DNA of 64,000 nucleotides from NCBI RefSeq assembly GCF_014905135.1, contig NZ_CP041406.1:1736001-1800000 (forward strand), read 5' to 3'. The first letter of the stretch is position 1. Every line of letters begins with the position of its first letter. This DNA comes from Sulfurimonas paralvinellae (GTDB lineage: Bacteria > Campylobacterota > Campylobacteria > Campylobacterales > Sulfurimonadaceae). Positions 28,319 through 37,891 of this stretch are shown one piece after another. The position numbers and the translations under genes were made by a program. The notes below the pieces were generated by a model. The model was not told the origin of the DNA. It ran no database searches and saw only the letters and a list, made by a program, of their open reading frames with translations.

Positions 28319-30031
28319 CTAAAGCAGCTTCTCATAAATTGTATTTTCGAGTTTTTTCTTTATGACACTCTCTACTAATCGCATTAGCAGACCTTCATGC
28401 TCACTTTTTATTGTTTTCACCGCTGCTGCTAAAGCTCTGATATCATACTGACTCGGGTAGCTTTCAGGAACTTTTTTATCAAGACCTAGCAGTGTATAAA
28501 CCGCTGTGATAGCTGAACGGACAGAATACTCAACAGTAAAGACACAATCACCCTCTATTTCACAAAACTGCCCTAAAAAGGCTAGATTTACGCTGTCTTT
28601 TGGTACGACCTGCGGTCTGTCCCCTGCAACTCTCGGCATAAACTGGCTTGTGATGTATGGCATCATAGCAGGAATGACTATACACTCATCAACATACACC
28701 TGCATATCCTGCTCTTCAATGCCAAAATGATACAGTAACTCTTTGAGCAGCTCTTCTCCTGAGCAATCACTCATCTTTTTATCTATAAAGTCCCCTGTGT
28801 TATCAGGAAAAAGTGCATACGCCCAAGCCACGGTATAATCAAAAGGCTGATTTTTAAACTGCGGTTGTCTGTTAACCGTGACGCTCATAAGCCAGCTCGA
28901 ATCTTTGATGGTAATAATTCCACCCGTTGCCGTTCTGTGAAGCAAAAATTTTCGCTCAGCAAAGCTTTCTAAAAGTTGGCGCAGTTTCGGGCCTTTTGCA
29001 GTTATAGTAAATGACTCCCATTTTGTTTTGTCTATGTCACCGCAAAAAACTTCCGGTCTTCCAAACGCAGCATCTTTTTGTGCTATCTTTTTCCACAGCG
29101 CCCAGCACGCGCCCTCGCTGCGATTTAAGACGGGAGCCGTGTTCATATCGCCAAGCGTAGAGTTTTCCACCATAGAACCGTTGGTAAAAAAGACAAGATC
29201 ATCTTCACTTGTTTGTATAACCTCTTCCTTGCCCTCTTTAAGAAGATGTATGGCGGTTACTGTTTTTCTATTTGGCTGGATGTCTATGTCCAAATCTGTT
29301 ACAGTAGTGTTAAAAACAAAGTTGACACCTTTTTCCTCAAGGAGCGTTTTTAAAGGCAGTGTCAATGATTCATATTGATTGTACTTAGTAAATACCAATC
29401 CCCGCATCGTACTCATACCCGGTAAAAGATGGATAAACCGGTGCATATAACGCTTCATTTCAACAACACTGTGCCATGGTTCAAAAGCGAACATACTTCG
29501 CCAGTAAAGCCACATATCTGTCTCAAAATAAGAAGACTCAAAATACTCTTCAACACTTAGAGCGCCCAAATCTTCCTCTTTTGTCAAAAGTAGTTTTGTC
29601 AGCTCTTTTATATGTTTTTCTTCTAAACCTAAGCCCGTTGAATGCTGCTTTTCACCTCTGTTATAAATCACCCGTACTTTTGAAAAATTCGGATCAATGT
29701 CATTGAGTGCCTTAAACTCCTCTAATACAGTTCTGCCCTCTTCCTCAAGTGAAGGCACCGCACCGTAAAGGTCCCATAAACACTCATAATGCTCTTCCAT
29801 CTCACGCCCGCCACGTGCCACAAAACCATCCTGCGGGTTGCCGGTACCGTCAAGTGCTCCACCCACTAAACCACTCTCTTCAAATATCGTTATCTGAGAG
29901 CCTTTCATGTAGCCATCACGCATCAAGTATTCTGCCGCAGCCAAAGAGGCTATACCCGATCCGATTAAAAAAGCTCGTTTATTTTCAATGTCTGCAGGTT
30001 TATGTGGATGGACTCTTTGATAATTATTCAT
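28319..30031 (-). CDS. ohyA: Oleate hydratase (myosin-cross-reactive antigen family)
   Basis: A 570-residue FAD enzyme that adds water to the cis-9 double bond of unsaturated fatty acids to give 10-hydroxy acids. The Rossmann motif GSGIASLAAAEYLMRDG, the family motif GGREMEEHYECLWDLYG with the catalytic Glu, and MRGLVFTKYNQYESL are clear. Length matches the family. It is first in a cluster with a DUF134 regulator and heme proteins, an unusual setting. It could detoxify free fatty acids. A ribosome site is weak (AAGGATACC). Confidence 0.9.
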   Translation of the reverse strand: MNNYQRVHPHKPADIENKRAFLIGSGIASLAAAEYLMRDGYMKGSQITIFEESGLVGGALDGTGNPQDGFVARGGREMEEHYECLWDLYGAVPSLEEEGRTVLEEFKALNDIDPNFSKVRVIYNRGEKQHSTGLGLEEKHIKELTKLLLTKEEDLGALSVEEYFESSYFETDMWLYWRSMFAFEPWHSVVEMKRYMHRFIHLLPGMSTMRGLVFTKYNQYESLTLPLKTLLEEKGVNFVFNTTVTDLDIDIQPNRKTVTAIHLLKEGKEEVIQTSEDDLVFFTNGSMVENSTLGDMNTAPVLNRSEGACWALWKKIAQKDAAFGRPEVFCGDIDKTKWESFTITAKGPKLRQLLESFAERKFLLHRTATGGIITIKDSSWLMSVTVNRQPQFKNQPFDYTVAWAYALFPDNTGDFIDKKMSDCSGEELLKELLYHFGIEEQDMQVYVDECIVIPAMMPYITSQFMPRVAGDRPQVVPKDSVNLAFLGQFCEIEGDCVFTVEYSVRSAITAVYTLLGLDKKVPESYPSQYDIRALAAAVKTIKSEHEGLLMRLVESVIKKKLENTIYEKLL

Positions 30032-30097
30032 GATTGGGTATCCTTTTCATAAAATTTTTACTATTAACCATTATATAACAAAACAGAGGAAGAAAAA

Positions 30098-31048
30098 TTG
30101 AAACTGACTTTTTTAGGTACAAGTGCGGGCAAGCCGACAAAAGAGAGAAATGTCACAGCCCTTGCTCTTGAGTTTGACCAGGATAATAAGTGGTATCTTT
30201 TTGACTGCGGGGAAGCTACGCAACATCAAATACTCAAAACTTCACTCTCCATCGGAAAACTCTCTGCAATCTTCATCACACATCTCCACGGTGACCATTA
30301 CTACGGACTTCCCGGACTACTCTCATCAAAAACACTCGACAAAGCCTTTGCTCCGCTGAGCATTTATGGACCAAAAGGCTTAAAGCAATTTATAGAGTGT
30401 GTTATGGACATTTCAGAGGAGCATCTGGGTTATAAACTCGAAATAATAGAAATAAAAGCAAATACTGTATTGAGTTTTGACAAGTTTTCACTCAAAGTTC
30501 TTCCACTTGTACATTCTGTAGAGAGCTTTGCCTTTTGTTTGCAAGAACATAACATCACAAACAAACTTGATGAAGCCAAGCTGCGGCAGGAAGGTTTGGA
30601 GCCCTCGCCTTTCTATGGGGAACTTAAACGCGGAAACGACATAATACATGAAGGAAAAGAGTTTGTCTCAAGTGAATATATGCTCGCACCCGTACAAGGA
30701 CGAAAATGTATCATAGCCGGAGATAACAGTGAGCCTGATGTTATGGGAGAATATCTTGACAACCTTGACCTGCTTGTTCATGAAAGCACCTATACGCAAG
30801 AAGTTTATGATGCCCTGCCGACAAAATTTCTACACACCACGGCAAAAAAGTTAGGTGAAGTTGCACAAAAACATCATATAAAAAATCTTATAGCAACACA
30901 CATCAGTGCAAGATATTCACAAGGCAGTTCTTATGACGCACAGATGATTTGTGATGAAATAAAAGTTTCTTACACAGATAAATGTTTTGTGGCGAATGAT
31001 TTTGATATTTTTTATCTTTCAAGAGAAGGAATGCTTGAAAAATTATAA
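30098..31048 (+). CDS. rnz: Ribonuclease Z
   Basis: A 316-residue metallo-beta-lactamase-fold nuclease that trims tRNA 3' ends. FLGTSAGKPTKERNV is the family N-terminus, THLHGDHYYGLPG binds zinc, and GDNSEPDV, HESTY and ATHIS complete the site. The start is a TTG with GAGGAAG in front; no ATG fits the conserved N-terminus. Family length is normal. Confidence 0.93.
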   Translation: MKLTFLGTSAGKPTKERNVTALALEFDQDNKWYLFDCGEATQHQILKTSLSIGKLSAIFITHLHGDHYYGLPGLLSSKTLDKAFAPLSIYGPKGLKQFIECVMDISEEHLGYKLEIIEIKANTVLSFDKFSLKVLPLVHSVESFAFCLQEHNITNKLDEAKLRQEGLEPSPFYGELKRGNDIIHEGKEFVSSEYMLAPVQGRKCIIAGDNSEPDVMGEYLDNLDLLVHESTYTQEVYDALPTKFLHTTAKKLGEVAQKHHIKNLIATHISARYSQGSSYDAQMICDEIKVSYTDKCFVANDFDIFYLSREGMLEKL

Positions 31049-31117
31049 ATCATCTCTTTATTACATTATGTGCACTATCATTACATAAAAAGATTTCAAA
31101 AGATATAAAGTGCTGCA

Positions 31118-31561
31118 TTAAAGAAGCTCATCTTTTATGGTAACATCTTTATACTTTTCTTCCAGTATCGTTGCCGCTATGCCATTACCATAACGCAAAA
31201 TATTTTTTTCACTGTCTAAAATCGGTGTTGTTCCATAACCGCATGAAGGTGATTTTGACTTGAGTACTATGGCATCTGCCTGAGGATGCATTTTACAAAA
31301 GCTCTCTATCTCCTCACGCAGCAGCTCGGTCACATCTCTATTTGTCTCATCAGTAATAATACGTTCTTTACCATCCACGTCAACAACGTTGATGCGCTCA
31401 CGCGGCGTTCCAAAAAGAGGAGCCTCAGGGCAGAAAGGAATAATTTCATAATCTTTATAGGCTTCTACTACATCATGAATCTTTTTCGTTTTCCCATCAT
31501 AACGGCAATACTCTCCTAAGATGCAAGCAGAGATAATGGCCTTTTTCTTAGCAGATGACAA
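31118..31561 (-). CDS. DUF523 family protein
   Basis: A 147-residue cytoplasmic protein with the family's conserved cysteines: SACILGEYCRYDG near the N-terminus, PFCPE and KSPSCGYG. The Cys pattern suggests metal or cluster binding, but function is unknown. It overlaps the end of the aldehyde dehydrogenase gene by 14 bp and probably is translated from the same mRNA. Confidence 0.8.
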   Translation of the reverse strand: MSSAKKKAIISACILGEYCRYDGKTKKIHDVVEAYKDYEIIPFCPEAPLFGTPRERINVVDVDGKERIITDETNRDVTELLREEIESFCKMHPQADAIVLKSKSPSCGYGTTPILDSEKNILRYGNGIAATILEEKYKDVTIKDELL

Positions 31562-32963
31562 CTGATTTTATCTCCGTCATCTCTTCAATGGCAAACTTCG
31601 GTCCCTCACGCCCGACACCCGAGAGTTTCACGCCTCCATAAGGCTGAATGTCAAAACGTAGCGTCGGCATATCGTTGATGACAATGCCACCGGCATCAAG
31701 TTCATCAATGGCACGGTTTGCCAGATTCAGATCATTTGTAAAAACAGAAAACTGCAGTCCGTATGGAGAGTCGTTCATTCGCTCAATGGCATCATCGAAG
31801 CTCTCAACTTTCACAAGTGAGACAATCGGTGCAAAGACCTCTTCACAGACTATTGCCATATCATCACGCACATTTGCCATCACGCACGGATGGAACACTC
31901 TTCCCTCTACATGCGGCACAAGCAGAGGAATAGCCCCTTCTTCTATGGCAGACTCAACCCATCCCATGGCACGTGCGCAGGCTTCATCATCTATAAGCGG
32001 CCCCATAAAGGTTTCATCATCATAGGGATTGCCGACTTTGAGTCGCTTTGTTGCTGCTGCCATCAATTCGGCAAACTCATCATAGATATCTGCTTCAACA
32101 TAAATACGCTGCAGCGAGATGCAAACCTGTCCTGAATTGACAAAAGCGCCAAGAACACACTTCGTTGCCGCCTCTGCCAGATCAGCCGATTTTTCTATGA
32201 AAGTAGCTGCATTCCCGCCGAGTTCCAAACCTACTTTTTTAATGCCTGCATTTTTTGTGATGATATTCCCAACTGGAACACTGCCCGTAAATGAGATAAC
32301 GCGAGGAATATCAGAAGTAATCAAAGCACTACCAACCTCTGCATCACCATAAACGACACTCAGTGCATCCGGCACGGCATAATCATTTTCAATAAAGAGC
32401 TTGGCAAATTTATAAGCCGTCAGCGGTGCTTCCGGAGTTGGTTTGAGAACAACGGCATTTCCCGCAACAAGGGCAGGTCCGAGTTTATGAGCAACAAGAT
32501 TCAATGGAAAGTTAAAAGGGGTAATGGCAACAACAACACCTACCGGTTCACGACGGAAAAAAGCCATCGTTTTCTTACCAGAAGGCATCGCGTCCGTATT
32601 GATCGTCTCGCCATGCATCGTACGCATCGTCTCAGCAGAGAGCGTCAATGTCTCGATGCAGCGCTCGACCTCAATACGTGCAAAAGTGATAGGCTTACCA
32701 ACCTCATCGGTAATGGTCTTAGCCATCTCTTCTTTGTTCTCACGCAGCTTCTGTGCTACATCTAGTATCCATGCACAACGTTGTGCAAGTGTTGATTTTT
32801 TGGCGAATTTTGCCGCGTCCTTTGCAATGTCAAGTGCTTTTTTCGCATCTTCTTCGCTGCATACTGGAGCACGAGAGACTACTTCACCGTTAAATGGCGA
32901 CCTTCTCTCGCTCAGTTCCTCTTTTGTTACCGGATCTGAACCAAAAAATATTTTTGCATCCAT
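31548..32963 (-). CDS. NAD(P)-dependent aldehyde dehydrogenase
   Basis: A 471-residue cytoplasmic enzyme. The nucleophilic Cys is in NSGQVCISLQR, the general-base Glu in LELGGNAATF, and the cofactor loop is TPFNFPLNLVAHKLGPALVAG. It resembles the lactaldehyde/non-phosphorylating glyceraldehyde-3-phosphate group; substrate is not readable. I chose ATG 32963 with AAGGA seven bases before; the TTG at 32978 lies within that ribosome site. Confidence 0.87.
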   Translation of the reverse strand: MDAKIFFGSDPVTKEELSERRSPFNGEVVSRAPVCSEEDAKKALDIAKDAAKFAKKSTLAQRCAWILDVAQKLRENKEEMAKTITDEVGKPITFARIEVERCIETLTLSAETMRTMHGETINTDAMPSGKKTMAFFRREPVGVVVAITPFNFPLNLVAHKLGPALVAGNAVVLKPTPEAPLTAYKFAKLFIENDYAVPDALSVVYGDAEVGSALITSDIPRVISFTGSVPVGNIITKNAGIKKVGLELGGNAATFIEKSADLAEAATKCVLGAFVNSGQVCISLQRIYVEADIYDEFAELMAAATKRLKVGNPYDDETFMGPLIDDEACARAMGWVESAIEEGAIPLLVPHVEGRVFHPCVMANVRDDMAIVCEEVFAPIVSLVKVESFDDAIERMNDSPYGLQFSVFTNDLNLANRAIDELDAGGIVINDMPTLRFDIQPYGGVKLSGVGREGPKFAIEEMTEIKSVVIC

Positions 32964-32997
32964 AATAAATTCCTTCAAATATATTGAAGAGATTATA

Positions 32998-33678
32998 TCA
33001 TTTAATTAGTTCAATTTCTTCTGAAGAATTGGCATCTGGTCTCTCATCAGCGTCCAATAGTGAAAGATCCGCTTCATCGAGCAGTTCCATATGTGGAATT
33101 TTAATCGCTATAACGATAAGCGCCACTCCAAAAATCAAAACAAAATAGGGAGCAAAAGCACCACTCACGTTGGCTAAAGACTCTTTACCGAAATTTGTAC
33201 CCATCAATGGTTTAAAGATAGTATCATAATATTTTGTAAAGACATATCCGCCAAAAATTCCGCCAATTGCACCGACAAGAACATCAATTCTTCCTTCGGC
33301 TATAGAGACAGGACCCGTTCCAGGACATTTTCCAAGTATTGCCATAGATATCCCAAAAAGAATACCTCCGACAATCAGACCAGAGAGGATCATCGGCTTA
33401 ATATGATACGCAGCATAACCCATCTTTATCTCAAAAAAGAGCCCTATACTGGTGATACCTATCGCTAAAAAGAGCATTTTTGGAATGGTCGTGTCTTTGA
33501 GCATTGCAAAGCCGGCAATTTTTTCAAACTTATCTACACGCGTGTACTGAATAATACCACCAAAGATAATTCCTATGATAAAAACAATAGCAAAGGAACC
33601 GTGCCCCTCATTTTGTACAATATTGTACATCGCTTCTGTACGTGTCAACACAAAATCAAAATATTCACCTATACTCAT
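32998..33678 (-). CDS. YeeE/YedE-family sulfur transporter subunit, larger
   Basis: A 226-residue inner-membrane protein with several helices and the family's conserved Gly/Cys motif GKCPGTGPVSIAEG. YeeE-type proteins import thiosulfate or related sulfur species through conserved cysteines. It overlaps its upstream partner by 4 bp; the two probably form one transporter. The C-terminal 35 residues are acidic and cytoplasmic. Confidence 0.83.
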   Translation of the reverse strand: MSIGEYFDFVLTRTEAMYNIVQNEGHGSFAIVFIIGIIFGGIIQYTRVDKFEKIAGFAMLKDTTIPKMLFLAIGITSIGLFFEIKMGYAAYHIKPMILSGLIVGGILFGISMAILGKCPGTGPVSIAEGRIDVLVGAIGGIFGGYVFTKYYDTIFKPLMGTNFGKESLANVSGAFAPYFVLIFGVALIVIAIKIPHMELLDEADLSLLDADERPDANSSEEIELIK

Positions 33679-34184
33679 TTTGAATCTCCTGATTTGTAAA
33701 ACAGTTTTCCTGTAATAATTAAAGAGACAAGAACGACACCGCCAAAAATCATGCTGCTAAATGCTGTCTGACTCATACCTGATAAAAAATGTCCCGATGT
33801 ACAGCCGCCGGCAAGTCTCGCACCTATGATAAGAAAAAAACCTGCTACAAAACTCCAGATAAGACGAGAGATGACAGAACTGTTTTTATATACTTTCCAA
33901 CCCGTAGGCATGATACTGAAACGAAATGATTTCGTAATGAACACAGAAGTGATAAAACCGCCCACAAGTGAACCTAAAAGCATCACACCTTCCCATGCAC
34001 CGGGCTTTTCAATCTCTTGAAGGTACGTATAATGCTCTGGATTCATAGCAAAAAGAATCCCCGCATAATACGGTACATATGTCGATGCTCCAAGGGGTCT
34101 GCCTGCACCAAAACTTGCAAACGTGTAGAGGAGTAAAAGCGACATTAAAATACCGCCCATCCACCAGGATAATCTTCTTCTCAT
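33675..34184 (-). CDS. YeeE/YedE-family sulfur transporter subunit, smaller
   Basis: A 169-residue inner-membrane protein with four to five helices and the conserved GARLAGGCTSGHFLSG motif, whose Cys is expected in the sulfur-relay path. AAGGAAAA precedes the ATG. Together with the 226-residue protein it resembles split YeeE/YedE pairs in sulfur oxidisers. Confidence 0.83.
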   Translation of the reverse strand: MRRRLSWWMGGILMSLLLLYTFASFGAGRPLGASTYVPYYAGILFAMNPEHYTYLQEIEKPGAWEGVMLLGSLVGGFITSVFITKSFRFSIMPTGWKVYKNSSVISRLIWSFVAGFFLIIGARLAGGCTSGHFLSGMSQTAFSSMIFGGVVLVSLIITGKLFYKSGDSK

Positions 34185-34259
34185 TAGTTTTCCTTATGAT
34201 AGATATAAATAATTGCAAAATTATACTCCTATCTCAATTAACAAACGGTAACTTTAGGT

Positions 34260-34265
34260 TATAAT
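34260..34265 (+). promoter_or_regulatory. -10 box very close to the thioredoxin-like gene
   Basis: TATAAT ends six bases before the ATG at 34272 with no ribosome site between. If used, the message would be leaderless or nearly so. A divergent -10 box (TATAAT, minus strand, about 34220-34225) serves the YeeE/YedE pair. Confidence 0.4.
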
Positions 34266-34271
34266 TTCACT

Positions 34272-34670
34272 ATGAAAAAACTATTATTGATACTTATTTT
34301 AATAACGACACTTTTCGGATATGAAACGGATAATTGGATTCATGACTATTCAAAAGGCCTCAAGCTCGCACAAAAAGAGCAGAAGAACATCTACCTTTTC
34401 ATTGGTGCCGATGCCTGTAAATTTTGTAAGATCTTTAAAGAGAAGACACTTTCACAAAAGAGTGTTATGGAAAGACTCCACAAAGACTATATCCTCATCT
34501 ATCTCTCACGCGACCGTCATTTCATCCCGGATAAATTTCAAAGATATGGCGCACCAAGGCACTACTTTTTAGATCAAAACGGAAAAATTCTCTTTGAAAC
34601 TTTTGGAGTACTCGAGCCGGCAGGTTTTTTCACAATTCTCGATGAAGCGGATCTAAACAGCGAAAATTAG
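34272..34670 (+). CDS. Periplasmic thioredoxin-like protein
   Basis: A 132-residue exported protein with a signal peptide (MKKLLLILILITTLFG) and a thioredoxin fold. The active site is CKFC in IGADACKFCKIF, and APRHYFLDQNGKIL contains the cis-Pro region. It may keep cysteines of periplasmic sulfur or cytochrome proteins reduced. The end overlaps the convergent gene by 4 bp. Confidence 0.8.
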   Translation: MKKLLLILILITTLFGYETDNWIHDYSKGLKLAQKEQKNIYLFIGADACKFCKIFKEKTLSQKSVMERLHKDYILIYLSRDRHFIPDKFQRYGAPRHYFLDQNGKILFETFGVLEPAGFFTILDEADLNSEN

Positions 34671-35650
34671 TAATCAAAAATATGTTCTAATTTAACAATC
34701 CCTTTTGGCGGTAAAAAAGTATCTATGACTGCCAATCTTTTATTATTAAGAACGTTTGCAAGTTCTGAAATTTTTACATCGTTGATGCATCTTGCATACT
34801 TCTTGTTTGAAAGTATAGGTGTCTGTATCATACACGGCATCGTATCTATAATCTTTTTCTCTCCTACTAAAGAGTACAAAATAGAACTGCTAGCATCATT
34901 CCCTGCAATACTTTTAAAAGAATAGCCTTTTCTTGCGTACTTCAAACTTTCATTTTTGAACTTGTCATATCTCGGAAAATCCATATCTAAGAGTACATTA
35001 TCTTTACTCAGCTCTACTCTTGTAGTCGGCAGAGCTTCCTCATAGCCGACTTCCGTGAAGAAGCCAATAATTTTTGCATAAAGAAACTTTACCGTATACT
35101 CCTGTGTCAAAGCAGACTTACGCTCGCATTTACGTAAAAAATCTTTACCAAAGAAACTATTTAGTGTATAAATGCCTCTTATTTTGGAGACAAAATCAAA
35201 CTCATACCAGAGCCGATTCTTTATAAAATCAACATATTCCTGTGCCACTTTCTGACCATACTCCTGCTCGCTTACTCTCTGAGATGATTGCGTGAGAGCA
35301 AAAAATTCTGCGACTGAATGCCCATAGATATATTTAATGAGATACTCAACGCTTGTACTGACACCTATGGTCATGATCATGACGTGATAGCCTGTGTTAA
35401 ATTCAAAATGTTTCTCTTTTGTCTTGGCATACATTTTTTCATAGCTTCCCCAGAACTGTCCAAGGTGTCCGAGGTAATTAAAATCGTACGAGGGATGATC
35501 TTTTAAATAATACGCATACTCCTCAGGACTAAAAACCAAAAACCATTCCGGATAGGTCAAGTAAGTCTGGTCTGCACCTCTTTTATAGCTTGCATCTTGT
35601 GAGAAGAGAAGTGTAGCCAAAAGTAATATGGAAAGAAAAAATCTATGCAT
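34667..35650 (-). CDS. Exported protein of unknown function
   Basis: A 327-residue protein with a signal peptide (MHRFFLSILLLATLLFS). I do not recognise a family. The mature part begins YLTYPEWFLVFSPEEYAYY and is rich in aromatic residues. A moderately hydrophobic stretch (VMIMTIGVSTSVEYLIKYIYG) may be a buried helix. The start shares one base with the stop of the FAD-oxidase fusion gene, so the two form an operon and probably act together. Confidence 0.6.
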   Translation of the reverse strand: MHRFFLSILLLATLLFSQDASYKRGADQTYLTYPEWFLVFSPEEYAYYLKDHPSYDFNYLGHLGQFWGSYEKMYAKTKEKHFEFNTGYHVMIMTIGVSTSVEYLIKYIYGHSVAEFFALTQSSQRVSEQEYGQKVAQEYVDFIKNRLWYEFDFVSKIRGIYTLNSFFGKDFLRKCERKSALTQEYTVKFLYAKIIGFFTEVGYEEALPTTRVELSKDNVLLDMDFPRYDKFKNESLKYARKGYSFKSIAGNDASSSILYSLVGEKKIIDTMPCMIQTPILSNKKYARCINDVKISELANVLNNKRLAVIDTFLPPKGIVKLEHIFDY

Positions 35651-37818
35651 CAGCTGCTCTTTTTTTCAAAAGCAAGCAAAATATTTTCACTTGGATCACC
35701 ATACTGTTTCAATCTTTTACCGCTATCTTTAAAACCTGCCATCTCAATATCATCAACTATGGTCTCAATCGATTCGAACTCTCGCACTTCAGACCTTTCA
35801 TTCTTCAGACTTTCCCCTGTAACTGCATTGAAAACTGCATGAATCAATGAAACGAACTTAAACATGTCATCATCACAAACATCATGCTCTCTTAATATAA
35901 ATACACCGTTGTTTCTCAGTCGTTTATAAATCAGTTTATGTATTTGCAAACGTTTTTCTTTTTCAATATGATGCAGTCCGCCATACACAGTAATCAAATC
36001 CAAACTATTCTCATCAATACCCTGCAACAGTTCAATTAGACTTTCACCTTCTTTAATATAAAACTCTTTTGTAGCTTTTACAGGAAAATTTCCGAGTAAT
36101 TTGTCTATATCTAACGGAATAGTTTTACTATAAAATTTGCTTGGTTTTTTTATATCTGTCGGTTCAATGAACAGCGCATCATATATATCATGACCCAACA
36201 ATTCTTTTGTCTGCTCTTTTATCATTTTATTCTGGATCAAAAGTTGTTTTATTATATTTACAGTCGAAGATGGACTTAACAATATTTTTGCCGAAAGTTG
36301 ACACTCTTTTTGAATATAGTTATATATTTCATCACTATCTTCATATTTTTCAAGCCCTTGCAGCGTTGAATGAAAGACTCTCTTTTCATCACTTCTAAAT
36401 ACATAGAGCAAGAAGTCATACAACTTATCTTTATATTCGTCTTTGTGTAAAATATCATAGAAGTTTTTAGGGTCATATGTATTCTCTTGATAAATATACT
36501 TCTCAAACAGAGAATTTCTAAATTTGTATTCAGGATCAAATTCTTTTTTCTTTTTAGCAAAAACTTCAAAATTAGGATATGCCTGAAGCAATTGCTCCTT
36601 TGTAGCATGTGGTTGATATGGAAGATAATAAGTTCCTCCTTCACTTATAGCCGCATCAATGGCTTTTCGTGTCCACACAGCCACTGCATCTTTTTCTTTT
36701 TGAGATGTTCCTTGTTTATAATAGACGACAAAAGCCAATACCTCACTCCTGCTCCAACTCAGTAATGAATCCGTATTGGCAATTGAATGACGAATGGAAA
36801 TATTTAAAATATTAGCATTATATGCAACAAATACTTTTGCGATTTTTTGTATAAATGATTCTGCATTCTCTTTTGGAATAAAATATTCTTGCAACACATA
36901 CGTAGAGTTTTTTCTACTTAATGGTTCCAACTCGGCCACATCATAGCTTGCTTCATAATTTCGCTTATATACCCTCGGCTTTGCAAAAATAACTTTGTCA
37001 TATAAGTACTCTCTTCTGAGTGGCCCGAATGGAGTTGATGATATTGCCCACAGAGCATACATTTCCAATGGATAGAATTTTCTCACATCCTGAATGCGTT
37101 TTTTTTGCGTTACAGCATCTTCAGTTTTAACCCATGTAACAGAATTCACTTTATTATAATGCGGTGGGTAAATATCTGCATTATGAAAAACAGACTTCTC
37201 ATCTTTTGTTATGAAATCTAAATTTTGCAAATACTCGCTGACTCGCATTTTCTTATTTATTTGCTTGACATTGACATTTTCTGCCAAACAAAGTGTTATA
37301 TCAGTTACAATACCGATGCTTCCATAACCTCCGACTAACATTTCAAAGTATTCTCTGTTTTTCTCTCTGCTGGCTTTCTGTTCTTCAGCATTCACATCTA
37401 TGAATCTAAACTCTTTGATAGAAAGTGCCAATGGACCTGCTCCAATATAACGTCCATGAACATTGACACTTAAACTGCCGCCCACTGTAAAGTTGGAATA
37501 CGTTTGCATTATTGATATAGAGAGATCATATTTGTCTATCTCTTTTTGTATCTCTTTCCATGTTATTCCAGCATTGACTGTTATCTCTTTTTTTTCCGTA
37601 TCAAGATGAAGAATTTTATTATATTCTCGCATATCAACATGAACAGAATTTTTGCATGCTGTCTGCCCACCCATGCTGTAATGGCCGCCGCCTACAGATA
37701 TACTTTTGTAATTTTTTACAATATCTTGAATTTCTTCAATACTTTGAGGGTATAAAACACCTGCCACTTTTACAGGGTTAAGAGTTGTAACATCATTGAT
37801 GCAATTTTTTTTCAACAT
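35650..37818 (-). CDS. FAD-linked oxidase fused to a methyltransferase-like domain
   Basis: A 722-residue protein with two parts. Residues about 10-470 form a VAO-type oxidase: the FAD motif SVGGGHYSMGGQ (His46, possible covalent FAD site), FTVGGSLSVNVHGRYIG and YGSIGIVTDITL, and a C-terminal substrate-domain motif FDPEYKFRNSLFEKYI as in aldonolactone/alditol oxidases. Residues about 590-720 resemble the second half of a class I SAM methyltransferase: LDLITVYGGLHHIEKE, then LRNNGVFILREHD. The N-terminal GxGxG loop of a methyltransferase is not clear, so that part may be altered. The reading frame is continuous. The downstream exported protein is coupled by a one-base overlap. More AT-rich than its surroundings. 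Confidence 0.72.
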   Translation of the reverse strand: MLKKNCINDVTTLNPVKVAGVLYPQSIEEIQDIVKNYKSISVGGGHYSMGGQTACKNSVHVDMREYNKILHLDTEKKEITVNAGITWKEIQKEIDKYDLSISIMQTYSNFTVGGSLSVNVHGRYIGAGPLALSIKEFRFIDVNAEEQKASREKNREYFEMLVGGYGSIGIVTDITLCLAENVNVKQINKKMRVSEYLQNLDFITKDEKSVFHNADIYPPHYNKVNSVTWVKTEDAVTQKKRIQDVRKFYPLEMYALWAISSTPFGPLRREYLYDKVIFAKPRVYKRNYEASYDVAELEPLSRKNSTYVLQEYFIPKENAESFIQKIAKVFVAYNANILNISIRHSIANTDSLLSWSRSEVLAFVVYYKQGTSQKEKDAVAVWTRKAIDAAISEGGTYYLPYQPHATKEQLLQAYPNFEVFAKKKKEFDPEYKFRNSLFEKYIYQENTYDPKNFYDILHKDEYKDKLYDFLLYVFRSDEKRVFHSTLQGLEKYEDSDEIYNYIQKECQLSAKILLSPSSTVNIIKQLLIQNKMIKEQTKELLGHDIYDALFIEPTDIKKPSKFYSKTIPLDIDKLLGNFPVKATKEFYIKEGESLIELLQGIDENSLDLITVYGGLHHIEKEKRLQIHKLIYKRLRNNGVFILREHDVCDDDMFKFVSLIHAVFNAVTGESLKNERSEVREFESIETIVDDIEMAGFKDSGKRLKQYGDPSENILLAFEKKSS

Positions 37819-37891
37819 GATAAACAGCCTAATAATAACTTTTTCTTATTCTATCTAAAAAAAGTGATATTTACCTATATATAACGATATA

